In this document: positions 34,235 through 44,192 of the stretch, piece by piece
Position numbering within the stretch: the stretch's first letter is position 1
Layout of the letters: each line of letters opens with the position of its first letter
Origin: Salinilacihabitans rarus
GTDB taxonomy: Archaea > Halobacteriota > Halobacteria > Halobacteriales > Natrialbaceae
Assembly (NCBI RefSeq): GCF_024296665.1
Contig: NZ_CP100762.1
Location: forward strand, 992,001 to 1,056,000
Length of the DNA stretch: 64,000 nt
Direction: 5' to 3'
The notes under the pieces: generated by a model
What the model was told of the DNA's origin: nothing
What the model saw: the letters and a program-made list of their open reading frames with translations, nothing else
Database searches by the model: none
Made by a program: the position numbers and the translations under genes

Positions 34235-35947
34235 ATGTCCCGAGTGCCATCCTCGTCGCTCCCGTCAGTCCCGTCCGACCTCGAAATCGCCCGGTCGACG
34301 GAGCCAGCGCCGATCGAGGACGTCGCGGCGGGCCTCGGCCTCGCGGCGGACGACCTCGACCGCCACGGCGATCACGTGGCGAAGCTTACCGACGACGCGC
34401 TCTCGCGCTCGCTCGACGCCGAGGCCGACGGCACGCTCGTCCTCGTGACGGCGATGACGGCGACGCCGGCCGGCGCCGGCAAGACGGTCACGACCGTCGG
34501 CCTCGGACAGGCGCTCGACCGCCTCGGCGAGCGCGCCGCGGTCGCCGTCCGCGAACCGTCGCTCGGCCCCGTCTTCGGCATCAAGGGCGGGGCCGCCGGC
34601 GGGGGCTACTCGCAGGTGCTCCCGATGGAGGACATCAACCTCCACTTCACGGGCGACATCCACGCGATCACGGCGGCGCACAACCTGATCGCGGCGGCCC
34701 TCGACGCCCACGTCCACCACGGCAACGACCGCGGAATCGACGTCCGCGAGGTCGTCTGGCCACGGGTGCTCGACGTGAGCGACCGCGCGCTCCGGGAGAC
34801 CGTCGTCGGCCTCGGCGGGTCGGCCCACGGGGTCCCCCGTGAGGACGGCTTCCGCATCACCGCCGCCTCGGAACTGATGGCCGTCCTCGGACTCGCGAGC
34901 GACCTCGCGGACCTGAAACGGCGGATCGCCCGCGTGATCGTCGCCTACGACCACGAGGGGGAGCCAGTCACCGTCGACGACCTCGGCGTCGCCGGCGCGG
35001 CCACGGCGCTGCTGACCGACGCGTTCCGGCCCAACCTCGTCGGCACCGTCGAGGGGACGCCCGCGTTCGTCCACGGCGGCCCGTTCGCGAACATCGCCCA
35101 CGGGACCAACACGCTCGTCGCCGACCGCGTCGGCCTCGCGCTGTCGGACTACCTCGTCACCGAGGCGGGGTTCGCGGCCGACCTCGGCTTCGAGAAGTTC
35201 GCCGACGTCGTCTCCCGCGAGGGGGTCGTCCCCGACGTCGCCGTCGTCGTGGCGACCGTCCGGGCGCTCAAGTACCACGGGCTGGGCGAGTGGCCCGCCG
35301 ACGAGGAACGCCTCGACGAGGAGAACGTCGAGGCGGTACGCGCCGGCTTCGAGAACCTCGAACACCACGCGAACGTCGTCTCGTCGTTCGGCCTGCCGTT
35401 CGTCGTCGCGCTCAACCGGTTCGAGGGCGACACCGACGCCGAACTCGCGGCCGTCGTCGAGGAGTGCGAGGCCCGCGAGATTCCGGTCGCCGTCTCCGAG
35501 GCGTACCACCACGGCGGCGAGGGGGCGCTCGACCTCGCGGAGACCGTCCGCGACCTCGCCGCGGCGGGGTCGTCGTTCGCGCCGCTGTACGACCTCGACG
35601 AGTCGCTCGAATCGAAGCTCGAAACCGTCGCGACGGAGGTCTACGGCGCCGACGGCGTCGAGTTCACCGACGGCGCGCGGGCCGACGTCGACCGGCTGGC
35701 GGCCGACGGCCTCGACCGGTTGCCCGTCTGCGTCTCGAAGACCCAACACTCCGTCAGCGACGATCCGGCGACGAAGGGCGCGCCGACCGACTGGACGCTC
35801 ACCGTCCGGGAACTCTACCCGGCCGCCGGCGCCGGCTTCGTCGTCGCCCTGACGGGGGACGTGCTCACGATGCCCGGCCTGCCGGCGGAACCGGCCGCGC
35901 TCGACATCGACGTCGACGAGGACGGCTCGATCCAGGGGCTGTTCTGA
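34235..35947 (+). CDS. fhs: Formate-tetrahydrofolate ligase
   Basis: This 570-residue enzyme makes 10-formyltetrahydrofolate from formate, tetrahydrofolate and ATP. The P-loop is TPAGAGKTVTTVGL (about residues 80-93), preceded by VLVTAMTAT. Other signatures are REPSLGPVFGIKGGAAGGGYSQVLPMEDINLHFTGD (spread over 101-137), GPFANIAHGTNTLVADRV and the C-terminal FVVALTGDVLTMPGLP. It supplies one-carbon units for purine and methionine synthesis; some haloarchaea have it, many do not. The ATG at 34235 is preferred to an upstream in-frame ATG at 34205. Confidence 0.94.
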   Translation: MSRVPSSSLPSVPSDLEIARSTEPAPIEDVAAGLGLAADDLDRHGDHVAKLTDDALSRSLDAEADGTLVLVTAMTATPAGAGKTVTTVGLGQALDRLGERAAVAVREPSLGPVFGIKGGAAGGGYSQVLPMEDINLHFTGDIHAITAAHNLIAAALDAHVHHGNDRGIDVREVVWPRVLDVSDRALRETVVGLGGSAHGVPREDGFRITAASELMAVLGLASDLADLKRRIARVIVAYDHEGEPVTVDDLGVAGAATALLTDAFRPNLVGTVEGTPAFVHGGPFANIAHGTNTLVADRVGLALSDYLVTEAGFAADLGFEKFADVVSREGVVPDVAVVVATVRALKYHGLGEWPADEERLDEENVEAVRAGFENLEHHANVVSSFGLPFVVALNRFEGDTDAELAAVVEECEAREIPVAVSEAYHHGGEGALDLAETVRDLAAAGSSFAPLYDLDESLESKLETVATEVYGADGVEFTDGARADVDRLAADGLDRLPVCVSKTQHSVSDDPATKGAPTDWTLTVRELYPAAGAGFVVALTGDVLTMPGLPAEPAALDIDVDEDGSIQGLF

Positions 35948-35956
35948 GCGGTCCCC

Positions 35957-36583
35957 TCAGCCGTCGAGGTGGGCGATCCGCGCGCCGCCGGTCCGGGCGT
36001 CGACGTGGACCTGCGTCTTGCCGTCGGCGGTCTCGGCGGTGACGATCCAGGAGTTGCTGGCCCGGTGTGGCTCCTCGAGCAGCGAGGCGTCGTCGTAGCC
36101 GTCCTCCGCGAGCGCTTCGAGCGCCCGCTCGCCGGCGTCCTCGGGGTCCGAGATGCGAGGCTGGTCGCTCGCGCGGACCGTGAGGACGGGGATCTCGGCG
36201 TTCCTGACGACGCGCTCGGTGACGCTGCCGACGAGGACGCGGTCGAGGCCCGTTCGCCCGTGGGTCCCCATGACGATCACGTCGACGTCGTTCTCGTCGG
36301 CGTAGGCCAGGATCTCCTCGTCGGGGACTCCCCGCCGGACCTCGGTTCGAACGTCGAGGTCCTTGCGGGCGGCGTCGTCGGCGACGCGGGAGACGGCGCG
36401 TTCGGCGTCCGCCTCGGCGCTTGCGCTCTCCTCCTCGCCTTCGAGCGTGCCGTAGGGCCCCTCGGGGACGATCGACAGCGCGTGGACGGTCGCGTCGAAC
36501 TGCCGGGCGACGACGAGGGCGTGGCCGATCGCCTGACGCGTCCCCTCGCTTCCGTCGGTCGGGACGAGAACGTCGTTGTACAT
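35957..36583 (-). CDS. Universal stress protein with C-terminal extension
   Basis: This gene encodes a 208-residue UspA-family protein with the N-terminus MYNDVLVPTDGSEGTRQAIGHA and nucleotide-binding motif MGTHGRTGLDRVLVGSVTERVVRNAEIPVL. Beyond about residue 143 it carries the same extension as the protein at 8396 (ALEALAEDGYDDASLLEEPHRASNSWIV then HVDARTGGARIAHLDG). The region between the two Usp halves has an acidic insertion (GEEESASAEADAERA). It is divergent from another, short Usp gene; a minus-strand TATA (gctttatcc) lies about 30 bases before its start. Confidence 0.88.
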   Translation of the reverse strand: MYNDVLVPTDGSEGTRQAIGHALVVARQFDATVHALSIVPEGPYGTLEGEEESASAEADAERAVSRVADDAARKDLDVRTEVRRGVPDEEILAYADENDVDVIVMGTHGRTGLDRVLVGSVTERVVRNAEIPVLTVRASDQPRISDPEDAGERALEALAEDGYDDASLLEEPHRASNSWIVTAETADGKTQVHVDARTGGARIAHLDG

Positions 36584-36662
36584 CGTTGGGTCGTCCTAGG
36601 GAGGCGGCCGGGATAAAGCTCCTCGCATCGCCCGATTCTCCCGCTGGGGGAAGCGCCCGTCC

Positions 36663-36669
36663 GTATAAG
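36663..36669 (+). promoter_or_regulatory. TATA box of the short Usp gene
   Basis: The sequence tataagt lies about 29 bases before the ATG at 36695, the leaderless distance. The divergent gene has its own TATA-like box at 36611-36619, so the two stress-protein promoters are back to back within 112 bases. Confidence 0.5.
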
Positions 36670-36694
36670 TGTCCCGGACAGTGAATCGGTAAGT

Positions 36695-37102
36695 ATGTAC
36701 GAGGTACTCGTCCCGATCGACGGAAACGAGTCGCGAGCGCTCTCGCAGGCGGAGACCGTCGCCGGCTTCCCCGGCGCCGACGCGTCGATCCGCGCGATCC
36801 TGCTGCACGTCTTCGAGGAGAACCCCTCGGGGGCGTCGGTCCACCAGATCGGCGCCGTCAGGCGGGCCAAGTCGGTCCTCGAGGAGCGTGGCGTGGAGGT
36901 CGAACTCGCGGAGACGAGCGGCAACCCGCCCGAGAACATCGTTCGTACGGCCGACGAGCGCGACGTGGACCTGCTCTGTCTCGCCGGCAGGAAGCGCACG
37001 CCGACCGGGAAGGCGCTGTTCGGGAGCGTCACCCAGGACGTCCTGCTGTCGTCGGACCGGCCGGTGGTCGTCTGCGAGGCCGACGAGTCGGCCGCGGAGT
37101 GA
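36695..37102 (+). CDS. Short universal stress protein
   Basis: This 135-residue single-domain Usp protein starts YEVLVPIDGNESRALSQAETVAGF. The C-terminal nucleotide-binding motif is degenerate: LAGRKRTPTGKALFGSVTQDVLLSSDRPVVV instead of the usual GxxGxxG(9)G(S/T), with GRK replacing the first glycines. It may be non-ATP-binding (the YxxUspA subgroup), in contrast with its divergent neighbour. The start is leaderless. Its stop is close to cobA, 48 bases upstream of that ATG. Confidence 0.85.
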   Translation: MYEVLVPIDGNESRALSQAETVAGFPGADASIRAILLHVFEENPSGASVHQIGAVRRAKSVLEERGVEVELAETSGNPPENIVRTADERDVDLLCLAGRKRTPTGKALFGSVTQDVLLSSDRPVVVCEADESAAE

Positions 37103-37149
37103 GCGACGGCGCGTCGGGAGCTTCATCCGTCGGGCGCGTCCCGCGTCGC

Positions 37150-37872
37150 ATGGGAGACGACCCGACCGACCCCGTCGTCTCGAACACGCCCGGCGAGGGG
37201 CACACCCCCGAGGCCGAACCGATCGACCCCGCCGCCCCCGAGGAGTTCGGACTGGTGCAGGTCTGGTGGGGCGACGGGAAGGGGAAGACGACGGCGACGC
37301 TGGGGATGGGGATGCGCGCGGTCGGCCACGGCTACCGCGTCCACCTCCTCCAGTTCATGAAAGGCGGCGCGTCGAGCGTCGCGCCCGTCCGCGGGGAGTA
37401 CAACGCGATCGCCGCCCTCCCCGGGTTCAGCTACGAGAACCGCGGCCACTACGGCTGGCACGGGATGGCCGACGGCAGCGACGAGGCCGACCACGAGGCC
37501 GAGGCGCGAGCGGGACTAGAACGCGCCCGCGACCTCCTCGACGCCGCCGCGGCGGACCTGACGGAACCGATCGTCCGCGAGGGCGACGGGACCGAGGTCC
37601 CCGGAACCGACGCCGAGACGCCCCCGCCCGAGGCGGGCGTCCACATGCTGATCCTCGACGAAGTCCTCTACGCCGCCGACCGCGGCCTGCTAGCCGAGGC
37701 CGACGTGCTCGACCTGATCGAGCGAAAGCCCGAGTACCTCGAACTGGTGCTGTCGGGGAGCCACGAGCGGCCCGACTACCTCCGCGACGCGGCCGACCTC
37801 GTCACCCGCGTCGCCAAGGAGCGCCACCCGATCGACGACGGCCAGCGCGCCCGCCGGGGCACCGAGTTCTAA
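37150..37872 (+). CDS. cobA: Corrinoid adenosyltransferase (CobA/CobO type)
   Basis: This 240-residue enzyme adenosylates cob(I)yrinate a,c-diamide or related corrinoids with ATP, late in cobalamin synthesis. It starts its conserved core with VQVWWGDGKGKTTATLGMGMRAVGHGYRV, where GDGKGKTT is the modified P-loop, and continues HLLQFMKGG, MLILDEVLYAADRGLL and LVLSGSHERPDYLRDAADLVTRV. The N-terminal 30 residues are an acidic haloarchaeal extension. A GTG at 37099 also is in frame but falls within the stop region of the preceding gene; the ATG at 37150 is preferred. cbiP follows 2.3 kb downstream. Confidence 0.92.
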   Translation: MGDDPTDPVVSNTPGEGHTPEAEPIDPAAPEEFGLVQVWWGDGKGKTTATLGMGMRAVGHGYRVHLLQFMKGGASSVAPVRGEYNAIAALPGFSYENRGHYGWHGMADGSDEADHEAEARAGLERARDLLDAAAADLTEPIVREGDGTEVPGTDAETPPPEAGVHMLILDEVLYAADRGLLAEADVLDLIERKPEYLELVLSGSHERPDYLRDAADLVTRVAKERHPIDDGQRARRGTEF

Positions 37873-37924
37873 TCGTCGGCGCCAGCACAGTTATTATCGG
37901 CTACCGAGAAAGGCCGGATAGCTG

Positions 37925-38704
37925 ATGTCGGTCATACGTGCGGACGGAGTCGAGAAGTCGTACGGTTCGGTCGACGCGTTGACGGGACTGTCCGTCGACG
38001 TGTCCCGCGGCGAACTGTTCGGCTTCCTCGGCCCGAACGGCGCCGGAAAGACGACCACGATAGGCATCCTGACCGGACAGGTCGCCCCCGACGCGGGCCG
38101 CGTCGAGGTGCTCGGGACGGACCCGACGGCCGACCCCATCGAGACCCGCCGGCGGGTCGGCATCCTCCCCGAGCAGGAGTCGCCGCCGAGTTTCCTCACC
38201 CCGCGGGAGTACTTCGAGTTCGTCGGGAACGTCCGTGACCTCGACCCGGAACTCGTCGCCGAGCGGGTCGACGTCTGGGCCGACCGGCTTGGCTTTCGTG
38301 CGAAACTCGACACGCTGCACACGGACCTCTCGCGGGGCCAACAGCAGAAGGTGATGATCACGCAGGCGTTCCTCCACGAGCCCGAGGTGGTGTTCATCGA
38401 CGAGCCGCTGGCGAACCTCGACCCGCTCGTCCAGGAGCAGGTCAAGCGCTTCCTCGTCTCGTACGCCGCCGCGGACAACGCCGTCTTCGTCTCGACGCAC
38501 AACATCGACGTCGCCGAGGACATCTGCACCCGCGTCGGCATCGTCGCCGACGGCGCCGTCGTCGCCGAGCGCGCGGTCGGTGACGGTACGGAGGGCCTGC
38601 TCGACGTCTTCCTCGAACGCGTCGACGACGCCGACGCCCGCGACCTCCCGTCGGGCGGGGTGGCGGCGGCCGACGGCGGGACGAGCGCCGAACCGAAACC
38701 ATGA
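37925..38704 (+). CDS. ABC-2 type transporter, ATP-binding protein
   Basis: This 259-residue ATP-binding subunit has Walker A GPNGAGKTTT (residues 37-46), a modified signature TDLSRGQQQKVMI, Walker B VVFIDEPLANLDP and the H-loop STHN. The Q-loop is ILPEQESPPSFLTPREYF. It pairs with the permease encoded next, whose ATG overlaps the stop by 4 bases. ABC-2 transporters of this type export lipids, drugs or polymers; no binding protein is present, so export is most likely. A TATA-like gttatta at about 37889-37895 gives a leaderless start. It is not a cobalamin importer despite its neighbours. Confidence 0.9.
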   Translation: MSVIRADGVEKSYGSVDALTGLSVDVSRGELFGFLGPNGAGKTTTIGILTGQVAPDAGRVEVLGTDPTADPIETRRRVGILPEQESPPSFLTPREYFEFVGNVRDLDPELVAERVDVWADRLGFRAKLDTLHTDLSRGQQQKVMITQAFLHEPEVVFIDEPLANLDPLVQEQVKRFLVSYAAADNAVFVSTHNIDVAEDICTRVGIVADGAVVAERAVGDGTEGLLDVFLERVDDADARDLPSGGVAAADGGTSAEPKP

Positions 38705-40131
38705 GCGCCCGGACCGACTGGCGGACGTTCCGCCTGCTCTTCCTCGAGGAGTGGCGCCTCCACACCGAACTGTTCGGCGGCTGGCGGTTCGTGCTCTTCC
38801 CGGTCCTGCTGGCCGCGCTGGCCGTCGCCGGCGCCGTCGGGCTCACGGCCACCGGGACCGACCCCGACGGCGTCGTGACCGGCCTGCACGTCTTCGCGCT
38901 CGCGTTCGGCCTCTACAGCGGCACCGCCGCGTTCGCCGGCTCGGACATGCTCGAAAACGTCTTCGGCCGGCTGTCGCTGCTGCTCTCGACGCCGACGACG
39001 CTGCCGCTGTCCCGGCGACGGCTGCTCGGCCTCTTCGTCGCGAAGGACGCGCTGTTCTACGCCGTCGTCTTCGTGCTGCCGATGGCGCTGGCGGTCGTCC
39101 CGCTGGAAGGGCTCTCGCCGGCGACGCCCGCGACCGTCCTCGCGACGTGGGCCAGCCTCTCGCTGGCATTCGCCGTCGGGACGGTCGTCACCGTCGCCGC
39201 CGTCGCCGTCCGGACCCGCGGCGTCTCCGGGTGGGTGATCGCCCTCGCGGCCGTCGTCGCCGCGGCCGGCGCGTGGAGTACGGGCGCCCTCGCGCCCGTC
39301 TGGGGCGCGCTCGGTGCCAACGGCGGCCTCGGCTTCGACGCCGTCGTCCTCGCCGTCGGGACCGCGTTCGTCGGCGCGCTCGCGGTCGCCGTCTACGACC
39401 CCGCCTACGCCCGGCCGTCGCGGACGGCAAGCGACCGGTTCGCCCGCCTCGAACGGGCGCTGCCGGTCGACGACGGCGGCCTCGTCGCGAAGACGCTGCT
39501 CGACCTCGCGCGGTCCTCCGGCGGCGTCGCGAAGCCGTTCGTCTCCGCGGGAATCCTGCTCGCGCTGGTGGCGTTCCTCGTCGGCGTCGTCGACGCCATC
39601 ACGGGCGTCGAGCCCGCGCCCGGGATCTTCTTCGGCGGCGTCCTCGGGTTGAGCGCGTTCACGACGTACAACTGGCTGACCCAGTTCGACTCCGTCGAGG
39701 GCTACCTCGCCTACCCCGTCTCCGTCGAGGCGGTCTTCGGGGCGAAGCGGACCGCCTTCCTCCTCGTCGGGACGCCCGCGATGGCGCTGCCGTACCTCGG
39801 CGCCGTCGTCTGGTTCGACGCGACGCTCCTCGACGCCGCCGTCGGCGCGGTCCTGCTCGGGGGCTACGCGCTCTACTACTACGGGCTGACAGTCTACGTC
39901 GCCGGCTTCGACCCCAACGAGTTCCTCTTCGACGCCGTCCGCTTCTCGCTTTTCACCCTCGGCGTCGGGGTCGCGCTCGTGCCCACGCTCGTCGCCGGCT
40001 TCGTCGTCGTCCCGCCGTCGCCGGCGCTCGCGGCGGCGCTGGCGGCCGCGGGCGTCGTCCTCGCGCTGGTCGGCCTCGCGCTCTCCGGCCGGGCGGGCCC
40101 GCGCTGGGCCGTGCGGTACCGGGCAGGGTAG
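38701..40131 (+). CDS. ABC-2 type transporter, permease
   Basis: This 476-residue membrane protein has about twelve hydrophobic segments, among them [36 protein letters not shown] and the C-terminal pair ending [20 protein letters not shown]. It is coupled to the ATP-binding gene by ATGA overlap. No substrate motif is visible. The large central soluble piece between helices 6 and 7 ([19 protein letters not shown]) is a cytoplasmic loop. The pair probably forms a homodimeric or 2+2 exporter. Confidence 0.83.
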   Translation: MSARTDWRTFRLLFLEEWRLHTELFGGWRFVLFPVLLAALAVAGAVGLTATGTDPDGVVTGLHVFALAFGLYSGTAAFAGSDMLENVFGRLSLLLSTPTTLPLSRRRLLGLFVAKDALFYAVVFVLPMALAVVPLEGLSPATPATVLATWASLSLAFAVGTVVTVAAVAVRTRGVSGWVIALAAVVAAAGAWSTGALAPVWGALGANGGLGFDAVVLAVGTAFVGALAVAVYDPAYARPSRTASDRFARLERALPVDDGGLVAKTLLDLARSSGGVAKPFVSAGILLALVAFLVGVVDAITGVEPAPGIFFGGVLGLSAFTTYNWLTQFDSVEGYLAYPVSVEAVFGAKRTAFLLVGTPAMALPYLGAVVWFDATLLDAAVGAVLLGGYALYYYGLTVYVAGFDPNEFLFDAVRFSLFTLGVGVALVPTLVAGFVVVPPSPALAAALAAAGVVLALVGLALSGRAGPRWAVRYRAG

Positions 40132-40189
40132 CGACGCGAACCGACACGCCGAAGCCCTCCGGGGCGGATCGTCCGCTCGAACGAACGCC

Positions 40190-41731
40190 ATGACCCGGAC
40201 CCTCCTCGTCGCGGGGACGGCCAGCCACGTCGGCAAGTCGACCGTCGCGGCCGGCCTCTGTCGGCACCTCGCCGACCGCGGCGTCGCCGTCGCGCCGTTC
40301 AAGGCCCAGAACATGAGCAACAACGCCCGCGTGGTCGTCCGGCCGGCGGGCGCGCGCGACGACGGGGGCGAGTACGGCGAAATCGGCGTCTCGCAGTTCG
40401 TCCAGAGCCGGGCCGCCCGCGTCACCCCGACGACCGACGTCAACCCCGTCCTGCTCAAACCCCGCGGCGACGGCGAGAGCCAACTGGTCGTGGGGGGCCG
40501 GGCGGTCGAGCACGTCCCCGCCGGCGCCTACTACGCGGAGCACTGGGACCGGGCCCGGGACGCCGCCGAGGCCTCCTACCGGCGGCTCGCGAGCGAGCAC
40601 GACGTCGTGATCGCCGAAGGGGCGGGCTCGATCGCCGAGATCAACCTCCACGACCGGGACCTCGCGAACGTCGAGACGGCCCGCTTCGCCGACGCGGCCG
40701 TGCTCCTGCTGGTCGACATCGAGCGCGGCGGCGCGTTCGCCAGCCTCTATGGCACCCTCGAACTGCTGCCCGAGGACCTCCGCGAGCGCGTCGTCGGCGC
40801 GGCGATCACGAAGTTCCGCGGCGACGCGAGCCTCCTCGACCCCGGCATCGAGGAGATCGAATCGCGAACGGGCGTCCCCGTCCTCGGCGTCCTTCCGTAC
40901 GACGACCCCGGCCTCCCCGAGGAGGACAGCGTCGGCCTCCCCGGGACCGGCGAGCGCGGCGTCTACGGCGCCGACGACGGCGTCCCCGCGGAGCGGGCGG
41001 TCACCGTCGCCGTCCCGCGGCTCCCCCGCATCTCGAACGCGACCGACCTCGAAGCGCTCGCGGCGGTGCCGGGCGTCCGGGTTGCGTACGTGCCCGTCGA
41101 GGACGCCGGCGACCGCGACCCGCTGGCCGACGCCGACGCCGTCGTCCTCCCGGGGACGAAGAACGCGGTCGACGACCTGCTCGCCCTGCGGGCGGCGGGG
41201 TTCGACGACGCGCTCCGGCGGTTCGACGGGCCGATCGTCGGCGTCTGCGGGGGCTACCAGTTGCTCGGCGAGCGCATCCTGAACGCCTCGCTGGAGGGGA
41301 CCGGCGACGCGGACGCGGTCGACGGGATCGGCCTCTTGCCGGTCGAGACGACGTTCTCCGGGGAGAAACGCCTCGACCGCGCGACCGTTCCGATCGACGG
41401 CGACGCCTCGCCGCTGCTGGAAGGCACCGCGGGGACGGCCTCGGGCTACGAGATCCACGCCGGCCGGACCCGGGCGCTCGAACCGGTCGCCCGGCCGCTC
41501 GGGGCGTCGAGCGCGGCCCGCGGGCGGGTCCTCGGCACCTACCTCCACGGGCTGTTCGACGAGCGGGCCGTCCGCGAGGCGTTCGTCGACGCGGCGTACC
41601 GTCACGCGAGCCGGGAACGACCCGACGATCCCGCGGCGCCGTCGGACCCCGCGTCGCCGTACGACCGGGCGGCGGCGCTCGTCTGCGAACACCTCGACCT
41701 CGGGGCGCTCGGCGAGCCGTTCGACCCGTGA
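40190..41731 (+). CDS. cbiP: Cobyric acid synthase (glutamine-hydrolysing)
   Basis: This 513-residue enzyme amidates side chains b, d, e and g of adenosylcobyrinate a,c-diamide. The N-terminal ATP-binding half begins [27 protein letters not shown] and [11 protein letters not shown], which is typical of CbiP/CobQ. The C-terminal class-I glutamine amidotransferase domain has the nucleophile at Cys353 in [12 protein letters not shown] and the histidine in GTYLHGLFD. Its length and order are standard. It lies downstream of the transporter pair, and together with cobA forms a split cobalamin locus. Confidence 0.94.
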   Translation: MTRTLLVAGTASHVGKSTVAAGLCRHLADRGVAVAPFKAQNMSNNARVVVRPAGARDDGGEYGEIGVSQFVQSRAARVTPTTDVNPVLLKPRGDGESQLVVGGRAVEHVPAGAYYAEHWDRARDAAEASYRRLASEHDVVIAEGAGSIAEINLHDRDLANVETARFADAAVLLLVDIERGGAFASLYGTLELLPEDLRERVVGAAITKFRGDASLLDPGIEEIESRTGVPVLGVLPYDDPGLPEEDSVGLPGTGERGVYGADDGVPAERAVTVAVPRLPRISNATDLEALAAVPGVRVAYVPVEDAGDRDPLADADAVVLPGTKNAVDDLLALRAAGFDDALRRFDGPIVGVCGGYQLLGERILNASLEGTGDADAVDGIGLLPVETTFSGEKRLDRATVPIDGDASPLLEGTAGTASGYEIHAGRTRALEPVARPLGASSAARGRVLGTYLHGLFDERAVREAFVDAAYRHASRERPDDPAAPSDPASPYDRAAALVCEHLDLGALGEPFDP

Positions 41732-41732
41732 G

Positions 41733-43280
41733 TCAGCGCCGCCAGTACGACGGCGTCAGGATCACGAGCACCGAGAGGATCTCGAGGCGGCCGATCCACA
41801 TCAGGAACACCAGCAGCAGCTTCGAGGCGGTCGAGAACGGCTCGTAGTTGCCCATCGGGCCGACGACCCCGAACCCCGGGCCGACGTTCCCGATGGTCGC
41901 GGCCGAGGCGCTCAGCGCCTCCATGGCGTCCAGATCGAGGCCGGGCGTCCTGATCGCGTCGAGGAAGAGCAGCATCGTCCCGAGGGCGAAGATGGCGAGA
42001 AAGAGGAGCGTGAAGACGAACAGGCCGCTGAGGGTCTCCTCGTCGATTATCTCGCCGGACGTGCGAAGCGGGCGAACCGCCTCGGGATGGACGGAGGTAA
42101 ACAGTTCGCGCCGGGCCGCCTTCCCGATCGCGTACCACCGGACGATCTTTATCGATCCGGCGGCGGAACCCGCGGAGCCGCCGAGGAACATCGCGAACAG
42201 GAGCGCGACCTTCGCCGGGGCGCTCCACGCGTCGAAGTCCATGCTCGCGTAGCCCGTCGTCGTCACGATCGCCGCGGCCTGGAAGAACGCCTGCCGCAGC
42301 GCGTGCTCGACGTCGCCGGCGATGGGGGCGACCTCCTCGGGAAGGTACGCCAGCCCCTCGCCGACGTAGAGCAGGGCCGCCAGCAAGACGCCGAGGGCGG
42401 CGAGCGCGAGCAGGTACGTCCGGAACTCGCCGTTCCGGGTGAGCCGGCGGGGCCGCCCCCGCGAGACGTGCCACAGCAGCGCGAAGTTGGTGCCGGCGAC
42501 GATCATAAACGGGATCATCACCCACTGGATCGCCGGCGAGAACGCCTCGATGCTCCGACCCTCGGGGGAGAAGCCGCCCGTCGGCAGCGTCGTGAACGCG
42601 TGGGCGACGGCGTTGTAGAGGTCCATGTTCTCCGCGAGCCCCGCGAGGTTGAGCCCGTAGTAGACGGCGACCGCGGCGACGGTGAGCGCGATGTAGACCG
42701 TCCAGAGCAGGCGGGCTGTCTCGCGGATGTGCGGGGTGAGCTTCTCGACGTCGATCCCCGGCGCCTCCTCGCGGATCAACTGCGCGCCGCCGACCGACAG
42801 TTGCGGGAGGATGGCGACCATCATCACGATGATCCCGAGTCCCCCGAGCCACTGGGTAAGCTGGCGCCACATGAGGATCGACCGCGAGTGCGTGGCAAAG
42901 GAGATGTCGTCGAGGACGGTCGCGCCGGTGGTCGTGAAGCCGGACATCGACTCGAACAGCGCGTTGGCCGGGGTGGCGACGGTACCCTGCCCGGCGACGA
43001 GGTAGGGTACGGTTCCGAGCAGCGGCACGAACAGCCACGCCAGCGAGACGACGAGGAGCCCCTCGCGGTGGCCGACTTCGGGGTCGGGGTCGAGGCGTTC
43101 GAGCGCCGTCCCGCCGGCGATGGCGACGGCGACGGCGACGACGAACGGGAGGACGCTCTCGCCGTAGACGACCGCGACGCCCAGCGGGAGCGACAGCGGC
43201 AGCGCGATGTACTTGCAGACGGTACCGACGAGGCTCAGACTCGCGCGATAGTCGACGTAGATGCGGTAGTTACGCGTCAT
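41733..43280 (-). CDS. trkH: TrkH family potassium/cation uptake protein
   Basis: This 515-residue Trk/Ktr-type cation channel subunit has about ten to twelve membrane helices and pore loops with a conserved glycine each, e.g. FESMSGFTTTGATVL, TTGYASMDFDAW and SASAATIGNVGPGFG. Such proteins bring in K+ (or Na+) driven by membrane potential, which suits a salt-in organism. The regulatory TrkA subunit is not next to it. The start at 43280 (MTRNYRIYVDYRASLSLVG) is chosen because the upstream in-frame residues are unrelated to the family. It converges on cbiP with one base between them. Confidence 0.92.
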   Translation of the reverse strand: MTRNYRIYVDYRASLSLVGTVCKYIALPLSLPLGVAVVYGESVLPFVVAVAVAIAGGTALERLDPDPEVGHREGLLVVSLAWLFVPLLGTVPYLVAGQGTVATPANALFESMSGFTTTGATVLDDISFATHSRSILMWRQLTQWLGGLGIIVMMVAILPQLSVGGAQLIREEAPGIDVEKLTPHIRETARLLWTVYIALTVAAVAVYYGLNLAGLAENMDLYNAVAHAFTTLPTGGFSPEGRSIEAFSPAIQWVMIPFMIVAGTNFALLWHVSRGRPRRLTRNGEFRTYLLALAALGVLLAALLYVGEGLAYLPEEVAPIAGDVEHALRQAFFQAAAIVTTTGYASMDFDAWSAPAKVALLFAMFLGGSAGSAAGSIKIVRWYAIGKAARRELFTSVHPEAVRPLRTSGEIIDEETLSGLFVFTLLFLAIFALGTMLLFLDAIRTPGLDLDAMEALSASAATIGNVGPGFGVVGPMGNYEPFSTASKLLLVFLMWIGRLEILSVLVILTPSYWRR

Positions 43281-43418
43281 GTAGCGTCCCGGGAGACCGC
43301 CGGCAGTCGGTCGGTTCGGATCGACCGTTCGTCTCGATTCCGATTTCCCGACCGGCGACAAAAAAGGGCCGATTCGCCGCGGGCAAGGGGCTTTACCTCG
43401 CGGCGACGTAGCGTTCGG

Positions 43419-43643
43419 ATGGCTACCGTGCGCCTCCCCAGCCTCCGTCGGCCCCGGACGTTCTACGACGTCTTCGGGGTCGCGATGATCGCGATCGTCA
43501 CGATGGCGGTCGTCCTCGCGATCTGGCACGGGACGCTCGTCCGCCGCGAGATGGTCGTCCTGCTCGCGCTGGTCGCCCTCTGGGCGGCCTGGGCGGTCGG
43601 ACAGATCCTCGACCGGGCGGCGAACGACCGCCGCCTCCAGTGA
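43419..43643 (+). CDS. Small two-helix membrane protein
   Basis: This gene predicts a 74-residue protein with a basic N-terminus (TVRLPSLRRPRTFYDVFG) and two hydrophobic segments, about residues 20-37 and 44-60, then a short charged tail. No family is recognised. A TATA-like ctttacc at about 43391-43397 gives a leaderless start. It lies next to trkH, divergently, and may belong to the same transport context. Confidence 0.65.
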   Translation: MATVRLPSLRRPRTFYDVFGVAMIAIVTMAVVLAIWHGTLVRREMVVLLALVALWAAWAVGQILDRAANDRRLQ

Positions 43644-43652
43644 GCCACCCCG

Positions 43653-44051
43653 TCAGACCGACCCGTCGTCCGTCTTGCGGTAGGTGCCGAGCAGTTCCTC
43701 CAGAATGAGACACTCGCGGTCCGAGGGGTCGTAGCGGGCGTCGATGAACCGCTCGGCCTCCTCGTACTCCCCCCGCAGGCCGCGTTTCCGGACGGCGATC
43801 ACGGCGTCGAGAAACGGCGTCCCCCCGTCCGTACCGACCGCGTCGGCGCAAGCCTGCTCGTCGATGGCGAGTTCGGACTTGATCTCCTCGAAGTTGAACG
43901 TCCGGGGGTCGTGTTCCGGATCGATGAGCGTCAGGACGTACTCCGCGGAGAAGCGATAGAACTCCGACTTGCTCTCGAACATACCGTCTTCGACGAGCGC
44001 GTCGATCTGCTCGACGACCTCGTCCGGATATCTGACGGTATCCTTGGCCAT
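43653..44051 (-). CDS. Ribbon-helix-helix (CopG-like) regulator
   Basis: This 132-residue protein has an N-terminal ribbon-helix-helix motif: DTVRYPDEVVEQIDALVEDGMFESKSEFYRFSAEYVLTL (strand, helix, turn GMFESKSEF, helix). A C-terminal helical region of about 80 residues, with a single Cys (DEQACADAV) and DPSDRECLILEELLGTY, may bind a ligand or dimerise. The start at 44051 (MAKDTVRYP) is preferred; an ATG at 44078 is possible. It is divergent from the MTH865-like gene, so it may regulate it. Confidence 0.78.
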   Translation of the reverse strand: MAKDTVRYPDEVVEQIDALVEDGMFESKSEFYRFSAEYVLTLIDPEHDPRTFNFEEIKSELAIDEQACADAVGTDGGTPFLDAVIAVRKRGLRGEYEEAERFIDARYDPSDRECLILEELLGTYRKTDDGSV

Positions 44052-44192
44052 ACCTTCGACAGGAGTCGCCGGACTCATTACTGTTGTGGCACCTCTCACG
44101 CCGGCAAAATCGCCCGCCCGGGCCGATTCCGGACGCCCGCCGTCCCAACTACCTCAAAATTTATTATTTATCACTCCGAACTCCGGCATGCA

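Noticed and set aside
37099-37149. GTG start for cobA that overlaps the stop of the preceding stress-protein gene
   Set aside because: It would add 17 poorly conserved residues. The ATG at 37150 is favoured, although the overlap is of the type used in real operons here, so it is not excluded.
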